A stretch of 20,767 nt of DNA from Actinobacteria bacterium UBA2286 (GCA_002345925.1 DDWM01000035.1:1-20767); one strand, 5' to 3'; shown: positions 6,514-14,998, numbered from the stretch's first letter. Made by a program: numbers and translations. Notes: generated by a model not told the origin, from the letters alone.

Positions 6514-7185
6514 CACCAACTGCGACACCGCGGCAGAGCGGATAGCGGCAAGCGCTGCCGAGGGATCCTCGGCACAGAATACGGCGCTACCGGCAATGAG
6601 CATGTCGGCGCCTGCCGCCGTTACAAGCGGTGCTGTGGTCGTGTCGATTCCGCCATCCACAGCGATTCTCGGCGAGACGCCCTTGGAGCGCGCAAGATCG
6701 GCGACCTGACGAACCCTGTCGACCGTCGCGGGGATGAACGCCTGCCCGCCAAACCCGGGATTCACGCCCATCACGAGGACTAGGTCGACCTCGGTGATGA
6801 TGCCCTCCAGGGCCGAGACTGGCGTTCCCGGGTTGAGCGACACACCCATCTGCGCGCCAGCCGCGTGAGCCGTCTGAGCGATTCGATGGAGGTGGTTGCA
6901 CGCTTCAACATGCACAACGACGATGTCCGCGCCTGCATCCAGGTACCAGCCCACGGTTTCGTCTGCGTTGTCGACCATGAGGTGGACATCAAGCGGCAGC
7001 TTTGTGATGCGCTTGAGCGCCTTCACGACCGGCGGACCGATCGTGAGGTTCGGGACGAAATGGCCGTCCATGACATCAACGTGGATGAGGTCTGCACCGG
7101 CAGCCTCAACGAGCGCCACCGCTTCACCCAGACGGGTGAAATCAGCCGAGAGAATCGATGGTGCCATAAGCAGCGGTCGGTTCAT
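6511..7185 (-). CDS. rpe: ribulose-phosphate 3-epimerase
   Basis: This 224-aa TIM-barrel enzyme interconverts ribulose 5-phosphate and xylulose 5-phosphate in the pentose phosphate pathway. Conserved residues are visible: S10 in APSILSADF, H35 and D37 in IHVDVMDGHFVPN, H68 in LDVHLM, MGVNPGFGGQAF (139-150) and D177 in AVDGGID. Length is normal. The start ATG overlaps the gpsA stop in TGATG, with GAGGAG upstream. The stop is 12 nt before the FMN riboswitch. Its substrate, ribulose 5-phosphate, is also the RibB substrate, which gives a loose metabolic link to the rib genes downstream. Confidence 0.96.
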   Translation of the reverse strand: MNRPLLMAPSILSADFTRLGEAVALVEAAGADLIHVDVMDGHFVPNLTIGPPVVKALKRITKLPLDVHLMVDNADETVGWYLDAGADIVVVHVEACNHLHRIAQTAHAAGAQMGVSLNPGTPVSALEGIITEVDLVLVMGVNPGFGGQAFIPATVDRVRQVADLARSKGVSPRIAVDGGIDTTTAPLVTAAGADMLIAGSAVFCAEDPSAALAAIRSAAVSQLV

Positions 7186-8210
7186 CAGTTCTCCTCGTCG
7201 AAGACCAGGCCCATTCCATGAAGTTCATCTTTGGCCGAGCGACCCATGAGCAGCTCACCTGCTGTCATCGGGGATGCGCCTCCATACAGGATAGCGCGCA
7301 CCTGGTGGGTGATGGGAAGCTCAATCCCCTCCCGGTGTGCAAGATCGTCCACTGAAACGCACGAGTACGCACCCTCGGCGACCATATTCGTCTCCGCAGC
7401 GTACGACTCCACGCTTCCACCACGCGCGATATGCTCGCCCAAACCGCGGTTGCGGCTGTGACGGCTCGTGCACGTTGCGATGAGGTCGCCGATGCCAGCG
7501 AGACCCATGAATGTGAGCGGGTTCGCGCCAAGGCGTGCGCCCAGGCGGGCCATCTCGGACAGACCACGGGTCATGAGAGTGGCCTTGGTGTTGTCACCAT
7601 AGCCGAGCCCGTCTGACATACCGGCAGCGACAGCGACGACGTTCTTGCATGCCGCGCAGAGCTCCACGCCGACGACGTCAGGGTTGGTGTACACGCGAAA
7701 CGTCGGCGCCATGAAGACATCCTGGAACATCCGTCCCACTGACTCGTCATATGCCGCTATGACGGTGGCCGATGGAACCGACTTGCTGACTTCCTCGGCA
7801 TGGTTAGGTCCTGAAAGCGCCGCGAGGCGGTTGCGGTTGCCGAGCACGTCTTCCAGCACCTCGGTCATGCGCATATCAGTCTCGCGCTCGACGCCTTTTG
7901 ACAGGTTGACGATGGGCGTCTCCGAAGTGATAAACGGCTTCATCGCCTCGGCCGTGCCGCGCACGCCATGGCTAGGCGTGACCATCACGACTCCGTCAAC
8001 ACCGCGCAAAGCAGCCTCGATATCCGAGGTTGCAACGACTGTGGACGGCAGCACCACGTCCGTGAGATAGGTCGGGTTGTGGTGGGTGGTGTTCACGCCA
8101 TCCGCGATCTCAGGCTCACGCGCCCAGAGCTGAACGTCGATTCCCTTATTGCCGAGCAATGCCGAGACGGCCGTGCCCCATGATCCTGCTCCAATGACTG
8201 CGATGCTCAT
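7185..8210 (-). CDS. gpsA: glycerol-3-phosphate dehydrogenase [NAD(P)+]
   Basis: This enzyme reduces dihydroxyacetone phosphate to sn-glycerol 3-phosphate for phospholipid synthesis. The 341-aa protein has the nucleotide-binding GAGSWGT (7-13), NLSKGVE, SGPNHAEE (133-140), the catalytic lysine region ELCAACKNVVAVAAG (K189), GDNTKATLMTRGL (205-216) and GLAGIGDLIATCTS. Length is as usual for the family. The start ATG has GGAGGG 9 nt upstream. It sits 20 nt after plsY, whose product consumes glycerol 3-phosphate, and overlaps rpe by one base. Confidence 0.96.
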   Translation of the reverse strand: MSIAVIGAGSWGTAVSALLGNKGIDVQLWAREPEIADGVNTTHHNPTYLTDVVLPSTVVATSDIEAALRGVDGVVMVTPSHGVRGTAEAMKPFITSETPIVNLSKGVERETDMRMTEVLEDVLGNRNRLAALSGPNHAEEVSKSVPSATVIAAYDESVGRMFQDVFMAPTFRVYTNPDVVGVELCAACKNVVAVAAGMSDGLGYGDNTKATLMTRGLSEMARLGARLGANPLTFMGLAGIGDLIATCTSRHSRNRGLGEHIARGGSVESYAAETNMVAEGAYSCVSVDDLAHREGIELPITHQVRAILYGGASPMTAGELLMGRSAKDELHGMGLVFDEEN

Positions 8211-8230
8211 CAGTCGAATCCCTCCAACTA

Positions 8231-8857
8231 TTACGTTGCGCTACCTAGCCTATGCTCTTCACCGCGAAAGATACGCTTGAGGTTTGCGTGATGTCGCCAC
8301 ACAACGAGGGCTCCACCTAGAAAACCGAACAACAACATGGGCGTCCGGTCGCCGTACAGAAGAACGCATAGCACCGGAAACTCTATGGCGATGGTGATGG
8401 AGCCAAGCGACACCATGCGGGTGATCAGCAGAATCAACACGAACATCGAGAACAATACCCCGAAAGCGACCGGCATGAGCACGGCTATCGCTCCAGCGGC
8501 GGTCGCAACGCCCTTGCCGCCCTTGAAGCCGATGAAGGGTGAGAACGAGTGGCCCGCAATCGCGGCCATTGCAGCCGCGATCATGAGCCAGTCCCGACCA
8601 TCCGCCGACCATGCGGTCGGTGCGAGAAGCGTCGCCAGATAGACAGCGGCAGCTCCTTTGAGGATATCAAGGACGAACGTCGCGCCACCTGCAGCCGGAC
8701 CAAAAGTCCGCAGCACATTTGTAGCCCCGGGGTTGCCGGAGCCGAATTCGCGTATGTCTCGCTTGAAGAAGATGCGGCTTACGAGCACGGCAAACGGGAC
8801 GCTCCCGAGCAGGAACGCACCGACAAGCGCGGCTACGATCCGGAAGACGACATCCAA
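8231..8857 (-). CDS. plsY: acyl-phosphate:glycerol-3-phosphate acyltransferase PlsY
   Basis: This integral membrane acyltransferase makes lysophosphatidic acid from glycerol 3-phosphate and acyl phosphate. The 208-aa protein has several hydrophobic segments (about residues 5-25, 57-80, 92-108, 120-145 and 150-185). The three PlsY motifs are GSGNPGATNVLR (39-50), GHSFSPFIGFKGGKGVAT (102-119) and a C-terminal segment including WRHHANLKRIFRGEE. The start is TTG at 8857: der ends 3 nt upstream, AGAAGG lies 8 nt before the TTG, and no ATG or GTG is in frame before the first membrane segment. It is followed by gpsA, which supplies its substrate. Confidence 0.94.
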   Translation of the reverse strand: MDVVFRIVAALVGAFLLGSVPFAVLVSRIFFKRDIREFGSGNPGATNVLRTFGPAAGGATFVLDILKGAAAVYLATLLAPTAWSADGRDWLMIAAAMAAIAGHSFSPFIGFKGGKGVATAAGAIAVLMPVAFGVLFSMFVLILLITRMVSLGSITIAIEFPVLCVLLYGDRTPMLLFGFLGGALVVWRHHANLKRIFRGEEHRLGSAT

Positions 8858-8860
8858 CGA

Positions 8861-10168
8861 CTACGCCTTCTTCCTGAACCTGAGGCGTATCGGAGTGCCG
8901 ATGAGGTCGAAGTTCTCACGCATCCGGTTCTCGAGGTAGCGCTCGAACTGATCGTCAACGAAGTGCGGATGATTCGCAAAGAAGGTGAAAACCGGCGGCT
9001 TGATACCGGTCTGAGTCATGTAGTTCAGGCGGAGCATCTTGCCGGCACGCGAGATAGAGTGCCCGGTGGCTCGAATGTCCGTGAGGAACTTGTTGAGCGA
9101 GCTCGTTGTGATGGTGCGGGTGTATGCATCGTAGGCCTGCTTCACCGCCGGCAGAATCTTGTGAGTAGCCGTGCCCGTGAGCGCGCTGATACGAAGGACC
9201 GGAGCGAATCCGACGAAGCCGAGCTTCTCGGGAACGGTCGCAGTGACTTCGATCTTGCCTTCGGGTCCAGGAACGATATCCCACTTATTGAGTACAACGA
9301 CCATGGCGCAGCCACGCTCGTGGGCGAATCGAGCAACCCTCTGGTCCTGGTCGGTGATGCCGAGCGGAGAATCGACTACGAGAACCGCTACGTCAGCACG
9401 GTCGATGGCGCGCATCGCGCGTACGAAGCTGTAGTACTCGATGGACTCATCGATCTGCGACTTGCGGCGAAGGCCGGCGGTGTCGACGAGCCGGTACGAA
9501 ACTCCCTCATGCTCAAGCATGGTGTCAAGTGCGTCGCGTGTGGTGCCGGCGACCTCGGAGACAATCGAACGCTCTGCGCCGAGAAGCCGGTTGAACAGCG
9601 ACGACTTCCCTGCGTTCGGGCGACCTATGATGGCGACGTTGATCGCATCTGTCTCTTCTTCAGGCTCGCTCTCAGGTAGCGCTGATACGATTTCGTCCAG
9701 CAAGTCACCGGTGCCGTGTCCGTGCAGTGCCGAGACAGACCAGGGCTGGCCGAGTCCGAGCGTCCAGAACTCGTGAATGGCACTGTCATTACCGGGAGTG
9801 TCAGCCTTGTTGACGACCAGGAAGACCGTGGCCTTTGATCGCTTCAGCAACTTGGCGACATCCTCGTCACCGGGCGCGATGCCGGTCTTGCCGTCAACCA
9901 GGAAGATGACTATGTCGGCCTGCTCGGCGGCCATGACGGCCTGAGCGCGGATCGACGGGCCAAATGCGTCATCGGCAGAGAACTCGATTCCGCCGGTATC
10001 GATAAGCATGAATTCGATGCCGTTCCAGTCTGCTTTGTGGTAGCTGCGATCGCGCGTGACACCACTCGAGGCGTGCACGATAGCGTCGTGGCCTTGCATT
10101 ATGCGGTTTACGAACGTGGACTTGCCGACATTTGGTCGGCCTACCACGGCGATGAGCGGTAAGCTCAT
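8861..10168 (-). CDS. der: ribosome-assembly GTPase Der (EngA)
   Basis: This 435-aa GTPase with two tandem G domains acts in 50S ribosomal subunit maturation. The first domain has GRPNVGKS (10-17), DTGG (57-60) and NKAD (120-123); the second has GRPNAGKS (182-189), DTAG (229-232) and NKWD (294-297). A KH-like C-terminal domain (about 350-435) with MTQTGIKPPVFTFFANHP and a basic tail RLRFRKKA completes the family layout. An acidic linker (PESEPEEETDA) joins the two G domains. The start ATG follows AAGGAGG, and the DUF512 gene ends 11 nt upstream. Confidence 0.97.
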   Translation of the reverse strand: MSLPLIAVVGRPNVGKSTFVNRIMQGHDAIVHASSGVTRDRSYHKADWNGIEFMLIDTGGIEFSADDAFGPSIRAQAVMAAEQADIVIFLVDGKTGIAPGDEDVAKLLKRSKATVFLVVNKADTPGNDSAIHEFWTLGLGQPWSVSALHGHGTGDLLDEIVSALPESEPEEETDAINVAIIGRPNAGKSSLFNRLLGAERSIVSEVAGTTRDALDTMLEHEGVSYRLVDTAGLRRKSQIDESIEYYSFVRAMRAIDRADVAVLVVDSPLGITDQDQRVARFAHERGCAMVVVLNKWDIVPGPEGKIEVTATVPEKLGFVGFAPVLRISALTGTATHKILPAVKQAYDAYTRTITTSSLNKFLTDIRATGHSISRAGKMLRLNYMTQTGIKPPVFTFFANHPHFVDDQFERYLENRMRENFDLIGTPIRLRFRKKA

Positions 10169-10179
10169 GAAGGTCCTCC

Positions 10180-11493
10180 TTAAGCGGGCGCCGCAAGCGC
10201 TTCCGTGAGCGCGGCTGCGTCGGGGCCGACGAGTTGTACTCGGGCCCCGGTCAAGCTGATGAGATCCCCAGCGGGGACGTCGTCGAGCAATAGACCGTCG
10301 GAGTTTACCACGATGTCGGGTACGAAGTAGCGTGCATCCGATGCGTCCTCGCGTATGGCGTCAGCGATGTCACCGCCAGCTAGGAGACCTGTGACCGAAA
10401 CATTTCCACCGAAGAAGCGATTTGTCACGGGAAGAATCCGAACGACCGCCTCAAGACCGGCATCCCGCACAAGCCCCGCCAGTACCGGCGCAAAGAGCGT
10501 TCCTGTGACAAGAACGGTCTTGCTAAGCGAATTTGAATCGATGGGATCTGCCGCAGTGAACTCGTCGATGAAGGCACGCACGAGTCCGATGCCGTTCTCG
10601 TACTGCGGAAAATCGTCGTACTCTTCGGCAACAGGGATCGTCTCCCCCGCCGCAAGGTAGAACTCATCGGCAGCATAGACCCATCCGATGCCACGCTCGG
10701 CACGCATTCGCTGCTGCCATGGCCCGAGTGAGCGTACGAGATCACGCGATTCCTGAGAGGTGAAAGAGCGTTCGAAGCGCTTCTGATGCGCGGTGTAGCC
10801 TAGCGGCACGATTCCGACCGAGAGCACGCCATCTCGCCCGGATAGCCATGCCAGGCTGCGCTCGAGCACCTCGCCGTCGTTGACGCCGGGTACAAGGACG
10901 ATCTGCACGTGGATCTCGATCCCCGCCGAGGTGAGCTCGTCGATGCGGTCGAGCGTTGTGTCCTCAACCGTCGGACACACGAGCTTCGAGCGCACGTCCT
11001 CGTCCACCGCGTGAAGCGAGATGTGCAGGGGCGACAGGTGTTGCTCGGCAATGCGCGCCATGTCGTGTTCAGTCAGGTTGGTGAGCGTGATGAAGTTGCC
11101 GTGGAGAAACGAGAGCCGGTAGTCGTCATCACGCACGTAGAGAGCCGGACGCAAGCCGGCGGGCAGCTGTGCCACGAAACAGAAGGCGCAGGAGTTCATG
11201 CACTGGCGGACCTCGTCGAAGACCACGCCTTCGAACTCAACGCCTAGCGGAGAGCCAGCGATGCGCTCGACCTCGGCTTCAAAGAGCTCGCCGTCGCGCT
11301 CGATTGTGACGATGAAGTCGTCCTCGGCGGTGTACCACTGCCAATCGAGAATATCAGCCACGGGTGTGTCGTCGACTTCGCGAACGATGTCACCGACCTC
11401 AATGCCCGACGTTGCGATAGCGCCGCCGGGAACGAGGGTCGCAATGCGTCCGCCTTCGGCGGCCATCGCCTCGCCGTAGCGCTCAGTTGCCAT
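10180..11493 (-). CDS. DUF512 protein: N-terminal PDZ-like domain plus radical-SAM-like iron-sulfur domain
   Basis: The predicted product is 437 aa. The N-terminus (to about residue 80) is PDZ-like, with VPGGAIATSGIEVGDIVREVDD. Next comes a C-x3-C-x2-C iron-sulfur motif, RQCMNSCAFCFVAQLP (C98, C102, C105), then the HISLHAVDEDVR and HVQIVLVPGVND strands of a radical-SAM-type barrel and a C-terminal DUF512 region with VLVTGTLFAPVL and NRFFGGNVSVTGLL. These match the DUF512/TIGR03279-type family, whose reaction is unknown. I chose ATG 11493, which overlaps the ispH stop by 11 nt; no strong ribosome site is visible for it, and a start at 11466 is possible. Neighbours ispH and der suggest a housekeeping role, but nothing more specific can be read. 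Confidence 0.9.
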   Translation of the reverse strand: MATERYGEAMAAEGGRIATLVPGGAIATSGIEVGDIVREVDDTPVADILDWQWYTAEDDFIVTIERDGELFEAEVERIAGSPLGVEFEGVVFDEVRQCMNSCAFCFVAQLPAGLRPALYVRDDDYRLSFLHGNFITLTNLTEHDMARIAEQHLSPLHISLHAVDEDVRSKLVCPTVEDTTLDRIDELTSAGIEIHVQIVLVPGVNDGEVLERSLAWLSGRDGVLSVGIVPLGYTAHQKRFERSFTSQESRDLVRSLGPWQQRMRAERGIGWVYAADEFYLAAGETIPVAEEYDDFPQYENGIGLVRAFIDEFTAADPIDSNSLSKTVLVTGTLFAPVLAGLVRDAGLEAVVRILPVTNRFFGGNVSVTGLLAGGDIADAIREDASDARYFVPDIVVNSDGLLLDDVPAGDLISLTGARVQLVGPDAAALTEALAAPA

Positions 11494-12328
11494 CGGAATC
11501 CAGCGCTTCGATAGCGTCGATAACGCCACGGATCTGCTCATCGGGTGTGGAGGCGCCTGCGGTCACGCCAACGACCTCAGCTCCGGCAAACCACGCCGAG
11601 TCGAGCTCATCGGCGGTCTCGACGTGGTGCACGCGTACGTTCACCGCGCGGCATATCTCGGCCAGGCGGGTTGTATTGCCGGAGTTTCTTCCGCCGACGA
11701 CGATCATCACGTCGGCTGTGCGAGCCAGTTCATCGGCAGCTATCTGGCGCTTGGTTGTCGCGCTGCAGATCGTGTTGAAGACGCGCAGTTCACTAACGCG
11801 ACCAAGCAGTGCCGAGACGACCTCTTCCAGTCGCGACGCCGACTGCGTGGTCTGGACCACAACACCGACTCGCTTTGACGGAAGGCGTTCGGGGAGATCT
11901 GACGCGTGCTGAACGATGAGCGCGGAGCCACCGGCGTGTGCAAGGATCCCTTCAACCTCGGGGTGCTCGGCCTCGCCGACGATCACGACGGAGTAGCCTT
12001 CCTGAGTGAGATCGGCAGCGTGGCGCTGTGCCGTGGAGACGAAGGGGCACGTCGCGTCGATGACCTCAAGGCCAGCTTCACCAGCCGCGACGATCACGGC
12101 CGGATCGACGCCATGCGAGCGGATGACAAGCGTTCCCTCGGCCACCTCGTCAACGCCTGAGGCAACGAAGACGCCACGGTCCTTGAGTGCCTGGACGGCC
12201 TGGGGATTGTGGATGAGCGGCCCAAGGGTGTGCACGGATCCGCCGCCGTCGGCAGCTTCGCCGGCAAGCTTCAGCGCCCGTTCGACGCCGTAACAGATAC
12301 CTGCATGCTGAGCGATCACAACGCGCAC
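11483..12328 (-). CDS. ispH: 4-hydroxy-3-methylbut-2-enyl diphosphate reductase
   Basis: This is the last enzyme of the MEP isoprenoid pathway, a [4Fe-4S] protein that makes isopentenyl and dimethylallyl diphosphate. The 281-aa protein has the three cluster cysteines C12 (AGICYGVERAL), C94 (DATCPFV) and C188 (NTICSATTKRQ). It also has the substrate-binding histidines in LIHN (H40), SHG (H72) and EHPE (H122, with the catalytic glutamate E124). The start is GTG directly after the plsC stop, with GAGGAGG 6 nt upstream. It is the plain single-domain form, without the ribosomal-protein-S1 fusion found in some Firmicutes. Confidence 0.96.
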   Translation of the reverse strand: MRVVIAQHAGICYGVERALKLAGEAADGGGSVHTLGPLIHNPQAVQALKDRGVFVASGVDEVAEGTLVIRSHGVDPAVIVAAGEAGLEVIDATCPFVSTAQRHAADLTQEGYSVVIVGEAEHPEVEGILAHAGGSALIVQHASDLPERLPSKRVGVVVQTTQSASRLEEVVSALLGRVSELRVFNTICSATTKRQIAADELARTADVMIVVGGRNSGNTTRLAEICRAVNVRVHHVETADELDSAWFAGAEVVGVTAGASTPDEQIRGVIDAIEALDSDGN

Positions 12329-12949
12329 TTAGAGCCTCCTCGCCGCTTCCAACTCCTCGCCGATACGCTTCATGATAGTTCTTGTGAGCGCGTCCATCCG
12401 CTCCTTGCGCGAACCCTCAGTGAAAGACGCTGTATCGATCGGCTCACCGAACTTGATAGTGACTCGAGCCGGGCGCACGAACTTCTGACCTCTCGGCAGG
12501 ACTCTATCGGTACCTATGAAGGCAACGGGCACCACTGGCGCCCCGGCACGCATCGCTATGAACGACACACCGCCGTGAGCTTCTCCGGCCTCGCCGTCCT
12601 GGGAACGAGTCCCCTCTGGGAAGACACCAACAAGCTCTCCGTCTTCCAGCAGCTTGGTGGCGGTGGTGATAGCAGTACGGTCTGCGCTTCCTCTTACGAC
12701 GGGAAATGCGTATGCCTCCTGCAGAATCCAACCGATGAGCCCTTTGAAGAGCTCGCTCTTTGCCATGAAGTGCACTCTGCGAGGTGCGAACTCCCAAAGG
12801 AGCACAGGGTCCATGTACGAGACGTGATTCCCTGCCAGAATCGCACCGCCTGTCTCTGGAACGTTCTCACGCCCTACGACTCGCACGCGGAATGCGGCCA
12901 TGAACACTGGCCAAGCAAGCGGGCGGATGACCTTGGCGAATAGACTCAC
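12329..12949 (-). CDS. plsC: 1-acyl-sn-glycerol-3-phosphate acyltransferase
   Basis: This membrane-associated enzyme acylates lysophosphatidic acid to phosphatidic acid, the step after PlsY. The 206-aa protein shows the acyltransferase motifs: H-x4-D in GNHVSYMDP, FMAKSELF, FPEGTRS and VVPVAFIGTD. A weakly hydrophobic N-terminus may touch the membrane. The start is GTG in a GTGA overlap with the cmk stop; no alternative start with a better context is visible. The stop abuts ispH. It shares the gene string with plsY and gpsA, so most of early phospholipid synthesis is encoded here. Confidence 0.94.
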   Translation of the reverse strand: MSLFAKVIRPLAWPVFMAAFRVRVVGRENVPETGGAILAGNHVSYMDPVLLWEFAPRRVHFMAKSELFKGLIGWILQEAYAFPVVRGSADRTAITTATKLLEDGELVGVFPEGTRSQDGEAGEAHGGVSFIAMRAGAPVVPVAFIGTDRVLPRGQKFVRPARVTIKFGEPIDTASFTEGSRKERMDALTRTIMKRIGEELEAARRL

Positions 12950-13617
12950 GCGCTTACCTCCGAGGCGAGTGCAGCGATCAGCTCTACGACGCCCTCGACT
13001 GTGAGTCCGGTGGTGTCTATGACATGCGCATCATCGGCGGTGGCAAGAGGACTGGCCGCTCGAGTGGAGTCAATACGGTCGCGATGCGCGATGTCCGCTG
13101 CGACCGCTGCGATCTCGGCTTCGTGCCCGGCCGCTTCACGGTCGCCAAAACGTCGGCGCGCACGCTCTTCCGGGGTGGCGGTGAGATAGACCTTGACCGC
13201 GGCATCCGGGAACACGACCGTGCCGATGTCCCGACCCTCGACGACTATGTCCGAGCCTGTGGCGAACTCCCTCTGCAGCGGCACCATCGCATGTCTCACG
13301 CCCGGAATGCGGGCGACAAGACTCACAGCCGCGTCAACTGCAGGGGTACGGATCTCGGTTGTGACATCACGCGAACCCACGAGTACTCCGGACGGAATCG
13401 GATCGCCTTCGGCGTAACTGAAGCGCACGGGAGTCGTCTCGGCCAGTGAGGTCATGATCGCGGCGTCTTCAAGCGGCATGCCGAGACGAACTGCCTCAGC
13501 TGCTACGGCACGGTACATCGCGCCTGTGTCCAGGTACCTATAGCCAAGACGTCGCGCGACCGCACGAGCCACGGTTGATTTGCCGGACGCGGCCGGTCCG
13601 TCGATTGCAATTATCAT
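12946..13617 (-). CDS. cmk: (d)CMP kinase
   Basis: This enzyme phosphorylates CMP and dCMP with ATP. The 223-aa protein has the P-loop GPAASGKS (7-14), the substrate motif YLDTGAMYRAVA (28-39), GRDIGTVVFPDA and the RR-containing lid TATPEERARRRFGDR. The start ATG has GCAGGAG 8 nt upstream. It begins 67 nt after aroA ends, the longest gap in the aro-to-rpe stretch apart from the hisC-DAHP synthase spacer, and a candidate extended -10 lies in that gap. The aroA-cmk adjacency is widely found in bacteria. Confidence 0.96.
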   Translation of the reverse strand: MIIAIDGPAASGKSTVARAVARRLGYRYLDTGAMYRAVAAEAVRLGMPLEDAAIMTSLAETTPVRFSYAEGDPIPSGVLVGSRDVTTEIRTPAVDAAVSLVARIPGVRHAMVPLQREFATGSDIVVEGRDIGTVVFPDAAVKVYLTATPEERARRRFGDREAAGHEAEIAAVAADIAHRDRIDSTRAASPLATADDAHVIDTTGLTVEGVVELIAALASEVSA

Positions 13618-13656
13618 GCGGGAGACTCCTGCGGATGAGTTCGGCTATGCACGCCG

Positions 13657-13665
13657 ATGATAGCA
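13657..13665 (-). promoter_or_regulatory. candidate extended -10 promoter element for cmk
   Basis: The minus strand reads TGCTATCAT, a TG-n extension followed by a hexamer with 5 of 6 matches to TATAAT, 40 nt upstream of the cmk ATG. No acceptable -35 is found at 16-18 nt, although CTGACA lies 20 nt upstream. It would give the cmk-to-rpe genes their own start independent of the aro genes. Confidence 0.4.
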
Positions 13666-13672
13666 TGCGCTC

Positions 13673-13685
13673 AAGCGGCGCTTGT
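13673..13685 (-). repeat. short hairpin just after the aroA stop codon
   Basis: CAAGC and GCTTG form a 5-bp stem with a 3-nt loop, with one base shared with the aroA TGA. There is no U-tract. It may act as a weak transcript-end or stability element between aroA and cmk, or have no role. Confidence 0.3.
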
Positions 13686-14998
13686 CAGCCGAGCGCGTTC
13701 TCCAAGAGCTCCTTGAGGTCGCCGACAAACCCGGGATACGACACGTCGATCGCCTCGAAGCGGTCGATGATGGTCTCCCCTTCTGCAGCGAGTCCGGCCA
13801 CCGCATACGACATGGCAAGTCGATGGTCGCCAAGCGAATCGAGCGTTGTGCCCTTGAGTGGATGTCCACCGGTGACCACCAGAGTGTCATCGGTGACGGC
13901 TGCGCCGCCACTCAATGCGTTCACGGCCTCGGCGATAGCGGTGAGTCGGTCGGATTCCTTCACGCGCAGTTCGCCGACACCCTGGAACTCGGTGGTGCCT
14001 ATGGCGGTGGTGGCGATGATAGCCAGCACCGGCACTTCGTCAATCAGTGACGGCACCTCTTCGGCAGTAATAGTCGTGCCGGTGAGTGACTCGGTGTACT
14101 GAACACGCACGTCGCCAGTGGGTTCACCGCAGACATCCGGGCCCGAGGTGATGTCGATGCTTGCACCCATGCGCGTAAGCACCCGCAGGAAGCCGATGCG
14201 GGTTGGATTGAGCGACATTGCCGGCAACGTGACATCGCTCCCCGGTACAAGCAGCGCCGCGCCGACGAGGAATGCTGCCGAGGAAGGATCGGCCGGCACT
14301 GCGATGTCGGTCGCCTGCGCGATCACGGGACCTACGACGCTGGCACACTCTCCGTCGCGCACCACGTCGATGCCGAAGCCCGGCAGCATGCGCTCGGTGT
14401 GGTCACGACTTGGTGCCGGCTCGCACACCTTCGTGACACCTGACGCGCGCGTTCCCGCCAGCAGAAGCGCGCTTTTCACCTGTGCGCTTGCGATCGGGAG
14501 GTCAAATGATGTCCCCTGCAGCTCTCCGCCTCGAATGCCGACAGGTGCGCATCCGTCCTCGGCGGTCTCCACCTGCGCGCCAAGCTCTGCCAGTGGTGCT
14601 GTGACGCGGCGCATCGGCCGCTGACAGAGCGATTCATCGCCCGTGAGGACCACGTGCACGCCCCAGCCTGCCAGCACGCCAAGCAACAAGCGAATGGTGG
14701 TTCCACTGTTGCCACAATCGATTGCCCCGATAGGCTCGACGGGACCGTCGGCACCCCATCCGTGAACGACTAGCTCTAGCCCCTCTGGACCCTCGGAGAC
14801 GATCTCGACTGCGGCACCAAGCGCGGAAACGGCAGACATCGTGGAACGCACGTCAGCGCTGTCGAGCACGCCGGTAAGGTGAGATGATCCCTCGGCCATG
14901 GCCGAGAAGATCACGGCGCGATGAGAGATGGACTTGTCGCCAGGTACGCGAACAAGACCTGATAGCGGTGATGCGGCGGGACGGGTGTGGTAGCGCAC
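13685..14998 (-). CDS. aroA: 3-phosphoshikimate 1-carboxyvinyltransferase (EPSP synthase)
   Basis: This enzyme joins phosphoenolpyruvate to shikimate 3-phosphate in the shikimate pathway. The 437-aa protein has VPGDKSISHRA (18-28), DCGNSGTTIRLL (94-105), SAQVKSALLLAG (171-182), LIDEVPVLA (318-326), ELRVKESDRL (343-352) and GDHRLAM (390-396). The N-terminal PGDKSISHR form is like that of the class II enzymes known from Gram-positives; this is a motif reading only. The start is GTG 14998, with AGGGGGA overlapping the tyrA stop codon a few bases upstream, so it is probably coupled to tyrA. Confidence 0.96.
   Translation of the reverse strand: MRYHTRPAASPLSGLVRVPGDKSISHRAVIFSAMAEGSSHLTGVLDSADVRSTMSAVSALGAAVEIVSEGPEGLELVVHGWGADGPVEPIGAIDCGNSGTTIRLLLGVLAGWGVHVVLTGDESLCQRPMRRVTAPLAELGAQVETAEDGCAPVGIRGGELQGTSFDLPIASAQVKSALLLAGTRASGVTKVCEPAPSRDHTERMLPGFGIDVVRDGECASVVGPVIAQATDIAVPADPSSAAFLVGAALLVPGSDVTLPAMSLNPTRIGFLRVLTRMGASIDITSGPDVCGEPTGDVRVQYTESLTGTTITAEEVPSLIDEVPVLAIIATTAIGTTEFQGVGELRVKESDRLTAIAEAVNALSGGAAVTDDTLVVTGGHPLKGTTLDSLGDHRLAMSYAVAGLAAEGETIIDRFEAIDVSYPGFVGDLKELLENALG

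Noticed and set aside
8549..9679. 376-codon open frame on the plus strand
   Set aside because: It is antisense to most of der and the start of plsY, both of which have complete family motifs. The product is rich in charged residues with no recognisable domain, as expected for a mirror frame in GC-rich coding DNA.
12209..12943. 244-codon plus-strand open frame
   Set aside because: It is antisense to plsC and ispH, whose catalytic motifs are intact. It has no ribosome site or family features.
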